The notes beneath the pieces are model-generated. The model worked only from the letters and a program-made list of their open reading frames with translations, was not told the origin of the DNA and searched no databases. A stretch of DNA of 64,000 nt from Micromonospora eburnea. Its GTDB lineage: Bacteria; Actinomycetota; Actinomycetes; Mycobacteriales; Micromonosporaceae. This document shows, one piece after another, positions 17,232 to 25,821 of this stretch (positions are counted from its first letter, which is position 1; each line of letters begins with the position of its first letter). The stretch is from NCBI RefSeq assembly GCF_900090225.1, contig NZ_FMHY01000002.1, positions 7,068,001-7,132,000 on the forward strand, written 5' to 3'. The position numbers were made by a program, and so were the translations under genes.

Positions 17232-17904
17232 GGTCCAGCTGCCGCCGGCCCGGCTGGGCCCGGGACGCGGTGGGCGTACCCCCGAGGACGGCCGGGGCAC
17301 GGCGGACGGTGCCGTGGCGTCCGGGGGCGGGCGGCGGGCCGCCTCGTCCGGCGCGTCCGACGGCGTTGGGGCGGACCCGGGCGCGGCCGGAGACCTGCCG
17401 GCCGGGGCGTCCGGACCCGAGCTGGCCCGGGCGGTGTTGGACGCGGCCAAGGCCCGCCGGCAGGCGGCTGCCACCACCCGTCGGCGCAGCGCGGTACGCG
17501 GTGACGGCGAGCGGCGGCTGCGGGGCTACTCCGGCCCGGGGCCGGACCCGCGCGACCCGCAACCGCTCGGCGCGGTGCTGGAGAAGCTGGTCAAGGCGCG
17601 GGGTTGGCAGCAGCCGGCGGCCGAGGCGACGGTCTTCGGCGCCTGGGAACGGGTGGTCGGGCCGGAGGTGGCGCAGCACAGCCGCCCGGTCAAGCTGGAG
17701 AACGGCGAGCTGACCGTGGAGGCACGTTCGACGGCGTGGGCGACCCAGCTCCGGCTGCTCGCCGGCTCGCTGCTCCAGCAGATTGCTCGTGAGGTGGGCC
17801 ACAATGTGGTGCGCAAGCTGCACATCCACGGCCCGGCCGCACCGTCCTGGTCGCGCGGCCCGCGTCGGGTCCGCGGCCGGGGTCCACGCGACACCTACGG
17901 CTGA
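17221..17904 (+). CDS. dciA: DciA-like DUF721 protein
   Basis: A 227-residue protein with a C-terminal DUF721/DciA domain (about 115-205: LEKLVKARGWQQPAAEATVF, ERVVGPEVAQHSRPVKLENG, STAWATQLRLLAGSLLQQI). DciA is the ancestral replicative-helicase loader/operator used by bacteria without DnaC, so it probably acts at oriC with DnaB. The N-terminal 75 residues are disordered. GTG 17221 lies within the end of recF. The C-terminal tail RGPRRVRGRGPRDTYG is basic. The recF-dciA pairing is conserved in actinobacteria. Confidence 0.92.
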   Translation: MSDEVQLPPARLGPGRGGRTPEDGRGTADGAVASGGGRRAASSGASDGVGADPGAAGDLPAGASGPELARAVLDAAKARRQAAATTRRRSAVRGDGERRLRGYSGPGPDPRDPQPLGAVLEKLVKARGWQQPAAEATVFGAWERVVGPEVAQHSRPVKLENGELTVEARSTAWATQLRLLAGSLLQQIAREVGHNVVRKLHIHGPAAPSWSRGPRRVRGRGPRDTYG

Positions 17905-18032
17905 CCGGCCCGCGGCCCTCGACCGGCGGCCCCTCGACCAGCCTGCGGCCCCTCGACCGACTCGGTGTGCGGCGAATCGTGGTCTTGTCGTCGGATTAGA
18001 CCCCGATATGCGGTATGTCGAGTCGATCAGGC

Positions 18033-18587
18033 TCAGGCGTCGGCGTAGACGGCGAAGCCCCGGTCGGCGCAGCGCCGGTAGAAGGCGGCCAGGACGCTCA
18101 GCTCGGCGCAGGTGAAGGTCCACTGCGGCGGATCGCCGTTCTCGTCGCGCAGCCTGTCGAGCCGGCTGTCCAGCCAGCGCAACTGCTGCTCGGCCAGCCG
18201 GCCGTCGCCCAGCAGCGACCGCAGTACCTCGCTGACCGACTCGAAGGTCACCGCCTCGTCGATCGGCCGGTGCCGGGCGACGAACTTCTCCAACCCGTCG
18301 GCGATCCAGGAGCAGCCGTCCGGGTCGATCACCGGATCCTCGTCCTCGGCCGCGTTCTCCGTGGCGTAGAGCACATTCTCCAGGCCGAGGATCAGGTCGA
18401 CCAACTCGGTGTACGCGGTCGCGCGCACCGTGCCGGTCTTGGCGATCAGCTCGGCGAGCGCCGCGGTGGGGCCGGAGATCCGTGGCATGTCCACGATCTC
18501 CCCGAAGTCGACGAACTCGGCCGGCGCGACCGGGTCGTAGAAGCGGCCGGTGCGCGGCCAGTGCACCGCGACGTTGTCCAGCCCCAT
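18033..18587 (-). CDS. Hypothetical acidic protein between dciA and gyrB
   Basis: A 184-residue acidic, mostly helical protein without signal peptide or membrane segment. It starts at ATG 18587 with GAGGTG nine bases upstream. I do not recognise a family. Visible features are a DPDGC motif near the middle and a C-terminal WTFTCAELSVLAAFYRRCADRG. It runs against the flow of dciA and gyrB, which suggests separate acquisition or regulation. High third-position GC supports coding. Confidence 0.75.
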   Translation of the reverse strand: MGLDNVAVHWPRTGRFYDPVAPAEFVDFGEIVDMPRISGPTAALAELIAKTGTVRATAYTELVDLILGLENVLYATENAAEDEDPVIDPDGCSWIADGLEKFVARHRPIDEAVTFESVSEVLRSLLGDGRLAEQQLRWLDSRLDRLRDENGDPPQWTFTCAELSVLAAFYRRCADRGFAVYADA

Positions 18588-18997
18588 CTGGCGTCACCTC
18601 TTGTAAGGAAGTTGTCGGACCGATCGGGTTGATCGTCCCGGTTCTTGCCGGGAAAGATCAAGACCGCACTGCGGCAGACGCCGCAAAGGTACGGCACGGC
18701 GGGCCCGGCCGCGACCCCCGGTCGGCCATGTTCCGTGCCGCGTCGCCGCGTCAGACGTGCCGCGTCGCCGCGTCAGACGTGCCGCGTCGCCGCGTCAGAC
18801 TTGCCGAGCCGGAGATGGTCGGACGACTGCTCCGGGTCGTGGCGCGGCGCCAGACGTGCCGAGCCGGAGCGGTCGGAAGTGCCCCCGAACTAGGCATGGT
18901 GTGTAGGGGGAGTCGCAGACAGCGCGGTTCGGCCGGCTACGGAGTTCTCAGCCGCCGCGCAGGGGTGCCGAGTGGCGGTTTCGTCGGCTCCGCAGAG
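18588..18997. other. Intergenic region upstream of gyrB
   Basis: This stretch holds no gene. It contains the 22-bp tandem repeat and imperfect duplicates of GCCGAGCCGGAG (18803 and 18858). It separates the divergently read hypothetical gene and gyrB. Confidence 0.6.
18735..18800. repeat. 22-bp tandem repeat, three perfect copies
   Basis: GTGCCGCGTCGCCGCGTCAG plus AC, repeated at 18735, 18757 and 18779 without mismatch, in the gyrB upstream region. The identity between copies implies recent expansion. Confidence 0.9.
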
Positions 18998-19003
18998 TAA
19001 GAT
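18998..19003 (+). promoter_or_regulatory. Candidate -10 box for gyrB
   Basis: TAAGAT matches the actinobacterial -10 consensus. No convincing -35 lies 17-18 bases upstream. The leader to the chosen gyrB start would be about 225 bases. Confidence 0.35.
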
Positions 19004-19236
19004 TGACGGCGAGACGAAAGACCCGACACGGAGCGACGCACAGGGGCCGCAGGGCCCTTGATCATTGTCCCGGATCGGGTCGAGCCGATCGCGATCCGCG
19101 GGCGACCGCGGCGCCCGGCGTACGCGATCCGCGACCTGGTGATTCGGGGACCGGCCGTGCGCGCCGACGTCGCGTGATGTCCGCCGAACCCGCGCCCCCG
19201 CGCCCTGGCGCGGCCGGTGCGAGAAAGTGGCCGAGG

Positions 19237-21183
19237 GTGGCAGCGGAGGACAACAAGAAGTACGGCGCCGAGTCGATCACCGTCCTCGAGGGGTTGGAGG
19301 CGGTCCGGAAGCGGCCCGGTATGTACATCGGGTCCACCGGTGAACGCGGCCTGCACCACCTCGTGTGGGAGGTCGTCGACAACGCGGTGGACGAGGCGCT
19401 GGCCGGATACTGCGACACCATCGACGTGGTGTTGCTCGCCGACGGCGGCGTACGGGTCACCGACAACGGGCGTGGCTTCCCGGTCGACCTCCACCCGAAG
19501 CTGAAGAAGCCGGGCGTCGAGGTCGCGCTGACCGTGCTGCACGCGGGCGGCAAGTTCGACGGCAAGGCGTACGCCGTTTCCGGCGGTCTGCACGGTGTCG
19601 GCGTCTCCGTCGTGAACGCCCTCTCCACGAAGATGGCCGTGGAGATCCACAAGGACGGCTTCGTCTGGCGGCAGCAGTACCACAACTCCAAGCCGACCCC
19701 GCTGGAGAAGGGCGAGCCGACCGACCGGACCGGCTCGGCGGTCTCCTTCTGGCCCGATCCGGACGTCTTCGAGACCGTCGACTTCGACTTCCAGACCATC
19801 TACCGCCGGCTCCAGGAGATGGCCTTCCTCACCCGCGGCCTCACCATCCACCTGCTCGACGAGCGGGCCCCGGAGGGCGAGGAGGGCAAGCCGCGCGAGG
19901 TGACCTTCCACTACGAGGGTGGTATCGCCGACTTCGTCCGGCACCTCAACGCGTCGAAGAACCCGATCCACAAGACGGTGGTCGAGTTCGGCGCCGAGGA
20001 GGAGGGCATGTCGGTCGAGATCGCCATGCAGTGGAACGAGTCGTACGGCGAGTCGGTCTACACCTTCGCCAACAACATCAACACGCACGAGGGCGGCACC
20101 CACGAGGAGGGCTTCCGGGCCGCGCTGACCAGCGTCGTCAACCGGTACGGCGCGGACAAGAAGCTGCTCAAGGGCGACGAGAGGCTCTCTGGCGAGGACA
20201 TCCGCGAGGGGCTGGCCGCGATCATCTCGGTCAAGCTGACCAACCCGCAGTTCGAGGGCCAGACCAAGACCAAGCTCGGCAACACCCCGGTGAAGAGCTT
20301 CGTGCAGCGGGTCTGCAACGAGTCGCTGGTCGACTGGTTCGACCGCAACCCGGCCGAGGCAAAGATCATCATCACCAAGGCGTCCCAGGCCGCCCGGGCC
20401 CGGATCGCCGCGCAGCAGGCCCGTAAGCTGGCCCGCCGCAAGTCGCTGCTGGAGTCCGGCTCGATGCCGGGCAAGCTGGCCGACTGCCAGTCCACCGACC
20501 CGCGCGAGTCCGAGGTCTTCATCGTCGAGGGTGACTCGGCGGGCGGCTCGGCCAAGCAGGGGCGCGACCCGCGTACCCAGGCGATTCTGCCGATCCGCGG
20601 CAAGATCCTCAACGTGGAGAAGGCCCGGATCGACCGGGTGCTGAAGAACAACGAGGTCCAGGCGCTGATCACCGCGCTGGGCACCGGCATCCACGACGAC
20701 TTCGACATCGAGAAGCTGCGCTACCACAAGATCGTGCTGATGGCCGACGCCGACGTGGACGGCCAGCACATCCAGACGCTGCTGCTCACCCTGCTGTTCC
20801 GCTTCATGCGCCCGCTGGTCGAGCTGGGGCACGTCTACCTGGCCGCCCCGCCGCTTTACAAGATCAAGTGGAACAAGAAGGGCGACGACGCCCAGTACGC
20901 GTACTCGGACCGCGAACGGGACGGGCTGATCGTGCTGCGCCAGCAGAAGAAGCCCAACGCCAAGCCGGATGACATCCAGCGGTTCAAGGGTCTCGGCGAG
21001 ATGAACTACCCCGAGCTGTGGGAGACCACGATGAACCCGGCCACCCGTACGCTGCGCCAGGTGACGCTCGACGACGCCGCAACCGCCGACGAGCTGTTCA
21101 GCGTCCTGATGGGTGAGGACGTCGAGGCGCGCCGTTCGTTCATCCAGCGCAACGCCAAGGATGTGCGGTTCCTGGACATCTGA
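19237..21183 (+). CDS. gyrB: DNA gyrase subunit B
   Basis: The 648-residue ATPase subunit of gyrase, which introduces negative supercoils with GyrA. The GHKL fold shows EVVDNAVDEALAG, VTDNGRGFPV and GGLHGVGVSVVNALS. The TOPRIM domain has EVFIVEGDSAGGSAKQGRD and the metal-binding MADADVDG. The GTG at 19237 (MAAEDNKKYGAES) is chosen as it matches the expected family length. An ATG at 19177 would add 20 residues that look non-conserved. Together with gyrA it forms the standard origin-proximal pair; a cluster of DnaA boxes lies between them. Confidence 0.98.
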   Translation: MAAEDNKKYGAESITVLEGLEAVRKRPGMYIGSTGERGLHHLVWEVVDNAVDEALAGYCDTIDVVLLADGGVRVTDNGRGFPVDLHPKLKKPGVEVALTVLHAGGKFDGKAYAVSGGLHGVGVSVVNALSTKMAVEIHKDGFVWRQQYHNSKPTPLEKGEPTDRTGSAVSFWPDPDVFETVDFDFQTIYRRLQEMAFLTRGLTIHLLDERAPEGEEGKPREVTFHYEGGIADFVRHLNASKNPIHKTVVEFGAEEEGMSVEIAMQWNESYGESVYTFANNINTHEGGTHEEGFRAALTSVVNRYGADKKLLKGDERLSGEDIREGLAAIISVKLTNPQFEGQTKTKLGNTPVKSFVQRVCNESLVDWFDRNPAEAKIIITKASQAARARIAAQQARKLARRKSLLESGSMPGKLADCQSTDPRESEVFIVEGDSAGGSAKQGRDPRTQAILPIRGKILNVEKARIDRVLKNNEVQALITALGTGIHDDFDIEKLRYHKIVLMADADVDGQHIQTLLLTLLFRFMRPLVELGHVYLAAPPLYKIKWNKKGDDAQYAYSDRERDGLIVLRQQKKPNAKPDDIQRFKGLGEMNYPELWETTMNPATRTLRQVTLDDAATADELFSVLMGEDVEARRSFIQRNAKDVRFLDI

Positions 21184-21225
21184 CGGAGCGTGCCGGGCCG
21201 GTCGGCGATCCACCGGCCGGCCCGG

Positions 21226-21277
21226 CTATCCACAGAGTTATCCACAGTCCGGCCGGTTTCCACAGCCGTTATCCACA
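21226..21277. promoter_or_regulatory. DnaA-box cluster between gyrB and gyrA
   Basis: CTATCCACA 21226-21234, TTATCCACA 21238-21246, GTTTCCACA 21256-21264 and TTATCCACA 21269-21277, all in the same orientation at 12-18 base spacing. Two are perfect E. coli-type boxes. They lie 36-88 bp before the gyrA start, so DnaA may control gyrA. Confidence 0.7.
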
Positions 21278-21313
21278 GCACGAACACGACTCTGAGTCTG
21301 ATAAGGGTTAACA

Positions 21314-23845
21314 GTGACCGATACTCCCGAGTCCACCCCGAACGAGCCGGAGACCCCGGAGACACTGGCCGCGGTCGTGCAGCACGACCGCATCGAGCCG
21401 GTCGGCCTCGAGGTCGAGATGCAGCGCTCGTACCTCGACTACGCGATGAGCGTCATCGTCGGGCGGGCCCTGCCGGACGTCCGGGACGGGCTCAAGCCGG
21501 TTCACCGCAAGATTCTCTACGCCATGTTCGACTCCGGCTACCGGCCGGACCGCGGCTACGTGAAGTGCTCCCGCGTGGTCGGCGACGTGATGGGTCAGTT
21601 CCACCCGCACGGCGACTCCCCGATCTACGACGCGTTGGTCCGGATGGCGCAGCCCTGGTCGCTGCGGTACCCGCTGGTGGACGGCAACGGCAACTTCGGT
21701 TCGCCCGGAAACGATCCGGCTGCGGCCATGCGCTACACCGAATGCAAGCTCGACCCGCTCGCCATGGAAATGATGCGGGATATCGACGAGGACACCGTCG
21801 ATATGCAGGACAACTACGACGGTCGGGCCAAGGAGCCCACCATCCTGCCGTCCCGCATTCCCAACCTGCTCATCAACGGCTCCGAGGGCATCGCGGTCGG
21901 TATGGCCACCAAGATCCCGCCGCACAACCTGCGGGAGATCGGCGCGGCGGTGCAGTGGTGCCTGGAGAACCCGGAGGCCGACGAGGCGACCACCCTCGAA
22001 GCGCTGCTGGAGATCGTCAAGGGCCCGGACTTCCCGACCCACGGCCTGATCGTCGGCACCGCGGGCATCCAGGACGCGTACCGGACCGGGCGTGGCTCGA
22101 TCCGGATGCGCGCCGTGGTCGAGGTCGAGGAGGACAAGCGGGGCCGCCCGGCGCTGGTGGTCAGCGAGCTGCCGTACCAGGTCAACCCGGACAACCTCGC
22201 CGAGCGGATCGCTGAGCTGATCAAGGAGGGCAAGCTCGGCGGCATCGCCGACATCCGGGATGAGTCCTCCGGGCGTACCGGCATGCGGCTGGTGCTCGTG
22301 CTCAAGCGCGACGCGGTCGCCAAGGTGGTGCTCAACAACCTCTACAAGCACACCCAGCTCCAGGAGACGTTCGGCGCCAACATGCTGGCGCTGGTCGACG
22401 GCGTGCCCCGTACGCTCAACCTGGCCCAGTTCATCCGCTACTACGTCGAGCACCAGATCGAGGTCATCCGCCGGAGGACCGCGTTCCGGCTGCGCAAGGC
22501 GGAGGAGCGAGCGCACATCCTGCGCGGTCTGGCCAAGGCGCTCGACGCGCTCGACGAGGTGATCGCCCTGATCCGGCGTTCGCCCACGGTCGAGGACGCC
22601 CGCCAGGGCCTGATCCGGCTGCTGGAGATCGACGAGATCCAGGCGACCGCGATCCTCGACATGCAGCTGCGCCGGCTGGCCGCCCTGGAGCGGCAGCGGA
22701 TCCTCGACGATCTGGCCAAGCTTGAGCTGGAGATCGCCGACCTCAAGGACATCCTCGCCAAGCCGGAACGGCAGCGGAGGATCGTCTCCGAGGAACTGGG
22801 CGAGATCATCGCGAAGTGGGGCGACGACCGGCGTACCCAGATCGTGCCGTTCGACGGCGAGGTCTCGATGGAGGACCTCATCGCCCGCGAGGACGTGGTC
22901 GCCACCATCACCCGCACCGGGTACGCCAAGCGCACCAAGGTCGACCTCTACCGCTCGCAGCGGCGGGGTGGCAAGGGCGTCAGTGGCGCCACCCTCCGTC
23001 AGGACGACATCGTCAGCCATTTCTTCGTATGCTCCACGCACGACTGGATCCTGTTCTTCACCAACAAGGGTCGGGTCTACCGGGCCAAGGCGTACGAGCT
23101 TCCGGAAGCCAGTAGGGTGGCCAAGGGCCAGCACGTGGCCAATCTGCTCGCGTTCCAAGCGGACGAGCAGATCGCGCAGATCATCCAGATCCCGAACTAC
23201 CAGGTGGCGCCCTACCTGGTACTTGCCACGAAGAACGGCCTGGTGAAGAAGACGCGGCTTGAGGAGTTCGACTCCAACCGATCCGGCGGCATCATCGCGA
23301 TCAACCTGCGCGATGAGGACGAGCTGGTCGGTGCTGCCCTCGTGGCCCCGGAGGACGACCTGCTGCTGGTCTCCAAGAACGCCCAGGCCATCCGCTTCAA
23401 CGCCACGGACGAGGCGCTGCGCCCGATGGGCCGGGCCACCTCCGGCGTCATCGGCATGCGGTTCAGCGAGGAAGACGTCCTGCTCGCCATGGAGGTCATC
23501 CGCAGCGAGGGCATGGAAGAGATGGACGTGCTCGTCGCGACGAACGGGGGATATGCGAAACGTACCCCGATCGAGGAATACCCGGTCCAGGGCCGGGGAG
23601 GTAAGGGCGTGCTGACTGCGAAGATTACTGAGCGACGCGGTGGTCTGGTCGGCGCGGTGGTGATCAGCCCGGAGGACGAGCTGTTCGCGATCACCAGCAA
23701 TGGTGGTGTCATCCGGACTCCGGTGAAGCCTGTACGCCGTACGCGTGACCGGAACACAATGGGGGTCAAGCTGATGGACCTCCCGGACGGCGTGACTATC
23801 GTGGCGATTGCTCGCAATGCCGACGAGCCTGACGAACAGGACTAG
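21314..23845 (+). CDS. gyrA: DNA gyrase subunit A
   Basis: The 843-residue breakage-reunion subunit. The catalytic tyrosine is Tyr141 in AAAMRYTECKL. The quinolone-resistance region reads HPHGDSPIYDAL, with Ser102 and Asp106 at the positions of E. coli Ser83 and Asp87, so this copy looks fluoroquinolone-sensitive by sequence. The C-terminal beta-pinwheel holds the GyrA box QRRGGKGVSG and repeated blades ending around 815. The GTG start at 21314 has AAGGG upstream. The gene is separated from gyrB by 130 bp. Confidence 0.99.
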   Translation: MTDTPESTPNEPETPETLAAVVQHDRIEPVGLEVEMQRSYLDYAMSVIVGRALPDVRDGLKPVHRKILYAMFDSGYRPDRGYVKCSRVVGDVMGQFHPHGDSPIYDALVRMAQPWSLRYPLVDGNGNFGSPGNDPAAAMRYTECKLDPLAMEMMRDIDEDTVDMQDNYDGRAKEPTILPSRIPNLLINGSEGIAVGMATKIPPHNLREIGAAVQWCLENPEADEATTLEALLEIVKGPDFPTHGLIVGTAGIQDAYRTGRGSIRMRAVVEVEEDKRGRPALVVSELPYQVNPDNLAERIAELIKEGKLGGIADIRDESSGRTGMRLVLVLKRDAVAKVVLNNLYKHTQLQETFGANMLALVDGVPRTLNLAQFIRYYVEHQIEVIRRRTAFRLRKAEERAHILRGLAKALDALDEVIALIRRSPTVEDARQGLIRLLEIDEIQATAILDMQLRRLAALERQRILDDLAKLELEIADLKDILAKPERQRRIVSEELGEIIAKWGDDRRTQIVPFDGEVSMEDLIAREDVVATITRTGYAKRTKVDLYRSQRRGGKGVSGATLRQDDIVSHFFVCSTHDWILFFTNKGRVYRAKAYELPEASRVAKGQHVANLLAFQADEQIAQIIQIPNYQVAPYLVLATKNGLVKKTRLEEFDSNRSGGIIAINLRDEDELVGAALVAPEDDLLLVSKNAQAIRFNATDEALRPMGRATSGVIGMRFSEEDVLLAMEVIRSEGMEEMDVLVATNGGYAKRTPIEEYPVQGRGGKGVLTAKITERRGGLVGAVVISPEDELFAITSNGGVIRTPVKPVRRTRDRNTMGVKLMDLPDGVTIVAIARNADEPDEQD

Positions 23846-23848
23846 TTG

Positions 23849-24763
23849 ATGACGGAGACACAGGCGAAGTCGGGGAACAAGGGGACCTCGGCCAACCCGG
23901 TCGACGAGGAGGCCGCAAAGGGCGGTACACCAGCGACCGGCCGTGCGGCCGTGGGCCGGGCCACCGTCCCCGCCGACGCGCCTGCCCCGAAGTTCACCCG
24001 GGCCCCCGGCATGGCTCCGCCGCCGGACAAGCCCGCGGAGGATTCGGGGACGACTGAGAAGGCCGACCAGACCAAGGTCGGTGCCACGCCCTCCGCCGAC
24101 GGCCCGGCCGCCCCGACGGCCACGGCGGCGAAGCCCGCCACGACCCAGCCGATCCCGACAACGGGCACGGCCCGTCCGTCGCCCGGCACGACCGGCACCC
24201 AGCCCCGCGTTGGAGCCGGCCTCGGCACCGCCACCAAGCCGTCGGACGGCGCTCGGGCCGGCGCGCCGGCGGGCCGACCGGCCAACGGCGGGGGACTGCC
24301 GCCGGGCATCAGCGGGGCCGGTGCCGTCGGGGCCGCGCGGGTGGGTGAGGCGGTACGCGCCGCGCGTAGCTCGGTCAGCTCAGCCGCGTCGCGCGGGCCG
24401 CGCCGGGCCCGGCTGAATCTCAAGCGGATCGACCCGTGGTCCGTGATGAAGTTCGCGTTCGCCGTCTCGGTGGTGCTCTTCATCGTGGTGGTTGTCGCCA
24501 CCTCGGTGCTCTACCTGGCCCTGGACGCGATGGGCGTGTTCAAGAGCGTCAACGACAGCCTGACCGATCTGGTCAGCGCCAGCGGCGGCTCGAATGGCGG
24601 CGGCTTCCAGATCACCGCCAAGGGCGTGATCCTCAGCTCCGCGCTGATCGGCCTGGTCAACGTCGTGCTCTTCACCGCGCTCGCCACTCTTGGCGCGTTC
24701 GTCTACAACGTCTGCGCCGACCTGGTCGGCGGGATCGAGCTGACGCTCGCCGAGCGGGACTGA
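23849..24763 (+). CDS. DUF3566 transmembrane protein downstream of gyrA
   Basis: A 304-residue actinobacterial membrane protein (Rv0007-like in position). Residues 1-185 are Pro/Ala/Thr-rich and disordered. The DUF3566 domain starts RARLNLKRIDPWSVMKFAFA, runs into a membrane segment (about 210-232, VVLFIVVVVATSVLYLALDA), then a glycine-rich extracellular loop and a second membrane segment (about 266-288) ending before IELTLAERD. The start is ATG 23849 (TTG 23846 just before is also possible), 3 bp after the gyrA stop. Function is unknown; the location between gyrA and tRNA-Ile is conserved in actinobacteria. Confidence 0.9.
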   Translation: MTETQAKSGNKGTSANPVDEEAAKGGTPATGRAAVGRATVPADAPAPKFTRAPGMAPPPDKPAEDSGTTEKADQTKVGATPSADGPAAPTATAAKPATTQPIPTTGTARPSPGTTGTQPRVGAGLGTATKPSDGARAGAPAGRPANGGGLPPGISGAGAVGAARVGEAVRAARSSVSSAASRGPRRARLNLKRIDPWSVMKFAFAVSVVLFIVVVVATSVLYLALDAMGVFKSVNDSLTDLVSASGGSNGGGFQITAKGVILSSALIGLVNVVLFTALATLGAFVYNVCADLVGGIELTLAERD

Positions 24764-24769
24764 TCTGCC

Positions 24770-24802
24770 AAGCCGGGGCGTGTCGCCGACACGCCCCGGC
24801 TT
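24770..24802 (+). terminator. Terminator after DUF3566 gene
   Basis: Sixteen-base perfect inverted repeat (arms 24770-24785 and 24787-24802, AAGCCGGGGCGTGTCG in the first arm) starting 7 bases after the stop. It probably ends the gyrA-DUF3566 transcript. Confidence 0.85.
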
Positions 24803-24951
24803 GACCACCCCGGCCTTGATCGACCGTCGCATGTTGCGGTCTCTCCTCGCCCGGACAGCCCGACCTGCCGCACACGGGGGTGGATCAGCTTCGGGCCACC
24901 CCGATTTGGGCACGGGGGAGGCGATGGGTTAACCTTGCCCGGTCGCCATGC

Positions 24952-25025
24952 GGGGCTATAGCTCAGTCGGTTAGAGCGCAGAGCTGATAACTCTGAGGTC
25001 GCTGGTTCGATTCCAGCTAGCCCCA
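24952..25025 (+). tRNA. tRNA-Ile (anticodon GAT)
   Basis: A 74-base cloverleaf with acceptor GGGGCTA/TAGCCCC, D arm GCTCAGTCGGTTAGAGC, anticodon arm CAGAG-CTGATAA-CTCTG with anticodon GAT, and T loop GGTTCGATTCC. The 3' CCA is not encoded. Confidence 0.97.
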
Positions 25026-25067
25026 CCGCACGTCGTCCGACGTTAGTCGAGCGTGAGGGGTAGCCCC

Positions 25068-25196
25068 ATGTTCAAGAAGCTGCTGATCCTGGCCGGCATC
25101 GTCGGCGTGGCCGCCGTCGTGGCCCGAAAGGTGAAGGCCTCGAACGACGAGCGCGCCCTCTGGCACGAGGCGACCACCGCACCAGACCTGCGCTGA
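25068..25196 (+). CDS. DLW-39 family small membrane protein
   Basis: A 42-residue protein: MFKKLLILAGIVGVAAVVAR forms a single membrane segment after two lysines, followed by KVKASNDERALWHEATTAPD. The small protein between tRNA-Ile and tRNA-Ala is conserved in actinobacteria as the DLW-39 family, named for a D-L-W motif; here the motif is A-L-W. A GAGGGG ribosome site lies 8 bases before ATG 25068. Function is unknown. Confidence 0.85.
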   Translation: MFKKLLILAGIVGVAAVVARKVKASNDERALWHEATTAPDLR

Positions 25197-25241
25197 GTCG
25201 CCGTTTTCCGGCTGCCAGCACCGGGCGGGTCCGCCCGACTC

Positions 25242-25317
25242 GGGGCCCTAGCTCAACTGGCAGAGCACTGCCTTTGCAAGGCAGGGGTTAGGGGTTCAAG
25301 TCCCCTGGGCTCCACCA
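25242..25317 (+). tRNA. tRNA-Ala (anticodon TGC)
   Basis: Acceptor GGGGCCC pairs with GGGCTCC (one G-U). The anticodon arm CTGCC-TTTGCAA-GGCAG gives anticodon TGC, and the T arm is GGGGTTCAAGTCCCC. The discriminator is A at 25314, and CCA is encoded at 25315-25317. Confidence 0.97.
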
Positions 25318-25390
25318 GCACCAACATTGGCTGATCTTGCTGCGAGTACAGCCAACCCTTTTCTGAACACGCTGCCCGGCCATCCCTTGG

Positions 25391-25614
25391 GGCCAGGTGT
25401 TTGCGTCTTGGGCGCTCGCGGTCATCCTCGGCGGGCCGGCGGTTTTTCTGTTCGGCCGCAGCCGGCTGGAACGGATCATCTTCAACCAGCTCGCCCTGCG
25501 CCGGATCAGCGGCATCGCCGCTCTGGTTCTGCTGGCGCCACCGCTGCTTTCCGCCCGCCCCTTCTCGCCACCACCGCCGCTGGCTTCGTGCTGCTCGCCG
25601 TCGCGGACGCTTGA
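25391..25614 (+). pseudogene. Decayed LtrA-family C-terminal fragment
   Basis: Frame 2 from 25397 reads FASWALAVILGGPAVFLFGR, then RSRLERIIFNQLALRRISG and AALVLLAPPLL, which resembles the last two membrane segments of low-temperature-requirement A (LtrA) proteins. After about 25555 the match continues in frame 1 with LATTAAGFVLLAVADA and a stop at 25614. So a shift separates the two parts and the N-terminal three-quarters of the gene is absent. The fragment lies 75 bp after tRNA-Ala. The following 200 bp to 25821 carry only small inverted repeats. LtrA identity is from pattern memory, moderate confidence. Confidence 0.6.
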
Positions 25615-25766
25615 TGCGCCGCCGTCCGCCCACTGGAGGCTCCGTCCCCCTCCGCCTAGCGGAGACAGTCTGCGTCCGGTCCGCGAGAGGTCGTTGCAGG
25701 TGCTGATCGGGACGACTGGGGTGCCGAGGTAGAGCACCCGTCAACCTGGGTCGGGTACGCCCGCAT

Positions 25767-25798
25767 CGCCTCCAGCGGAGGGCAATTCGCCGGAGGCG
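25767..25798 (-). terminator. Possible terminator of the SRPBCC gene
   Basis: CGCCTCC (25767-25773) and GGAGGCG (25792-25798) form a 7-base stem 24 bp past the stop of the minus-strand gene ending at 25822. The stem is short and the loop long. Confidence 0.35.
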
Positions 25799-25821
25799 CT
25801 CGCCCTGCCTGTAGCGGCCAC

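Noticed and set aside
19003..19236. Longer GyrB starting at 19003 or 19177
   Set aside because: The additional residues are arginine/proline-rich and unlike gyrase; GTG 19237 gives the expected length.
24703..25026. Minus-strand reading frame starting MGLAGIEPATSELSALRSN
   Set aside because: It is the antisense translation of tRNA-Ile, a well-known false protein seen in many annotations.
25253..25744. Minus-strand frame with RGLEPLTPALQRQCSAS
   Set aside because: It is the antisense of tRNA-Ala and the following non-coding DNA; another known artefact.
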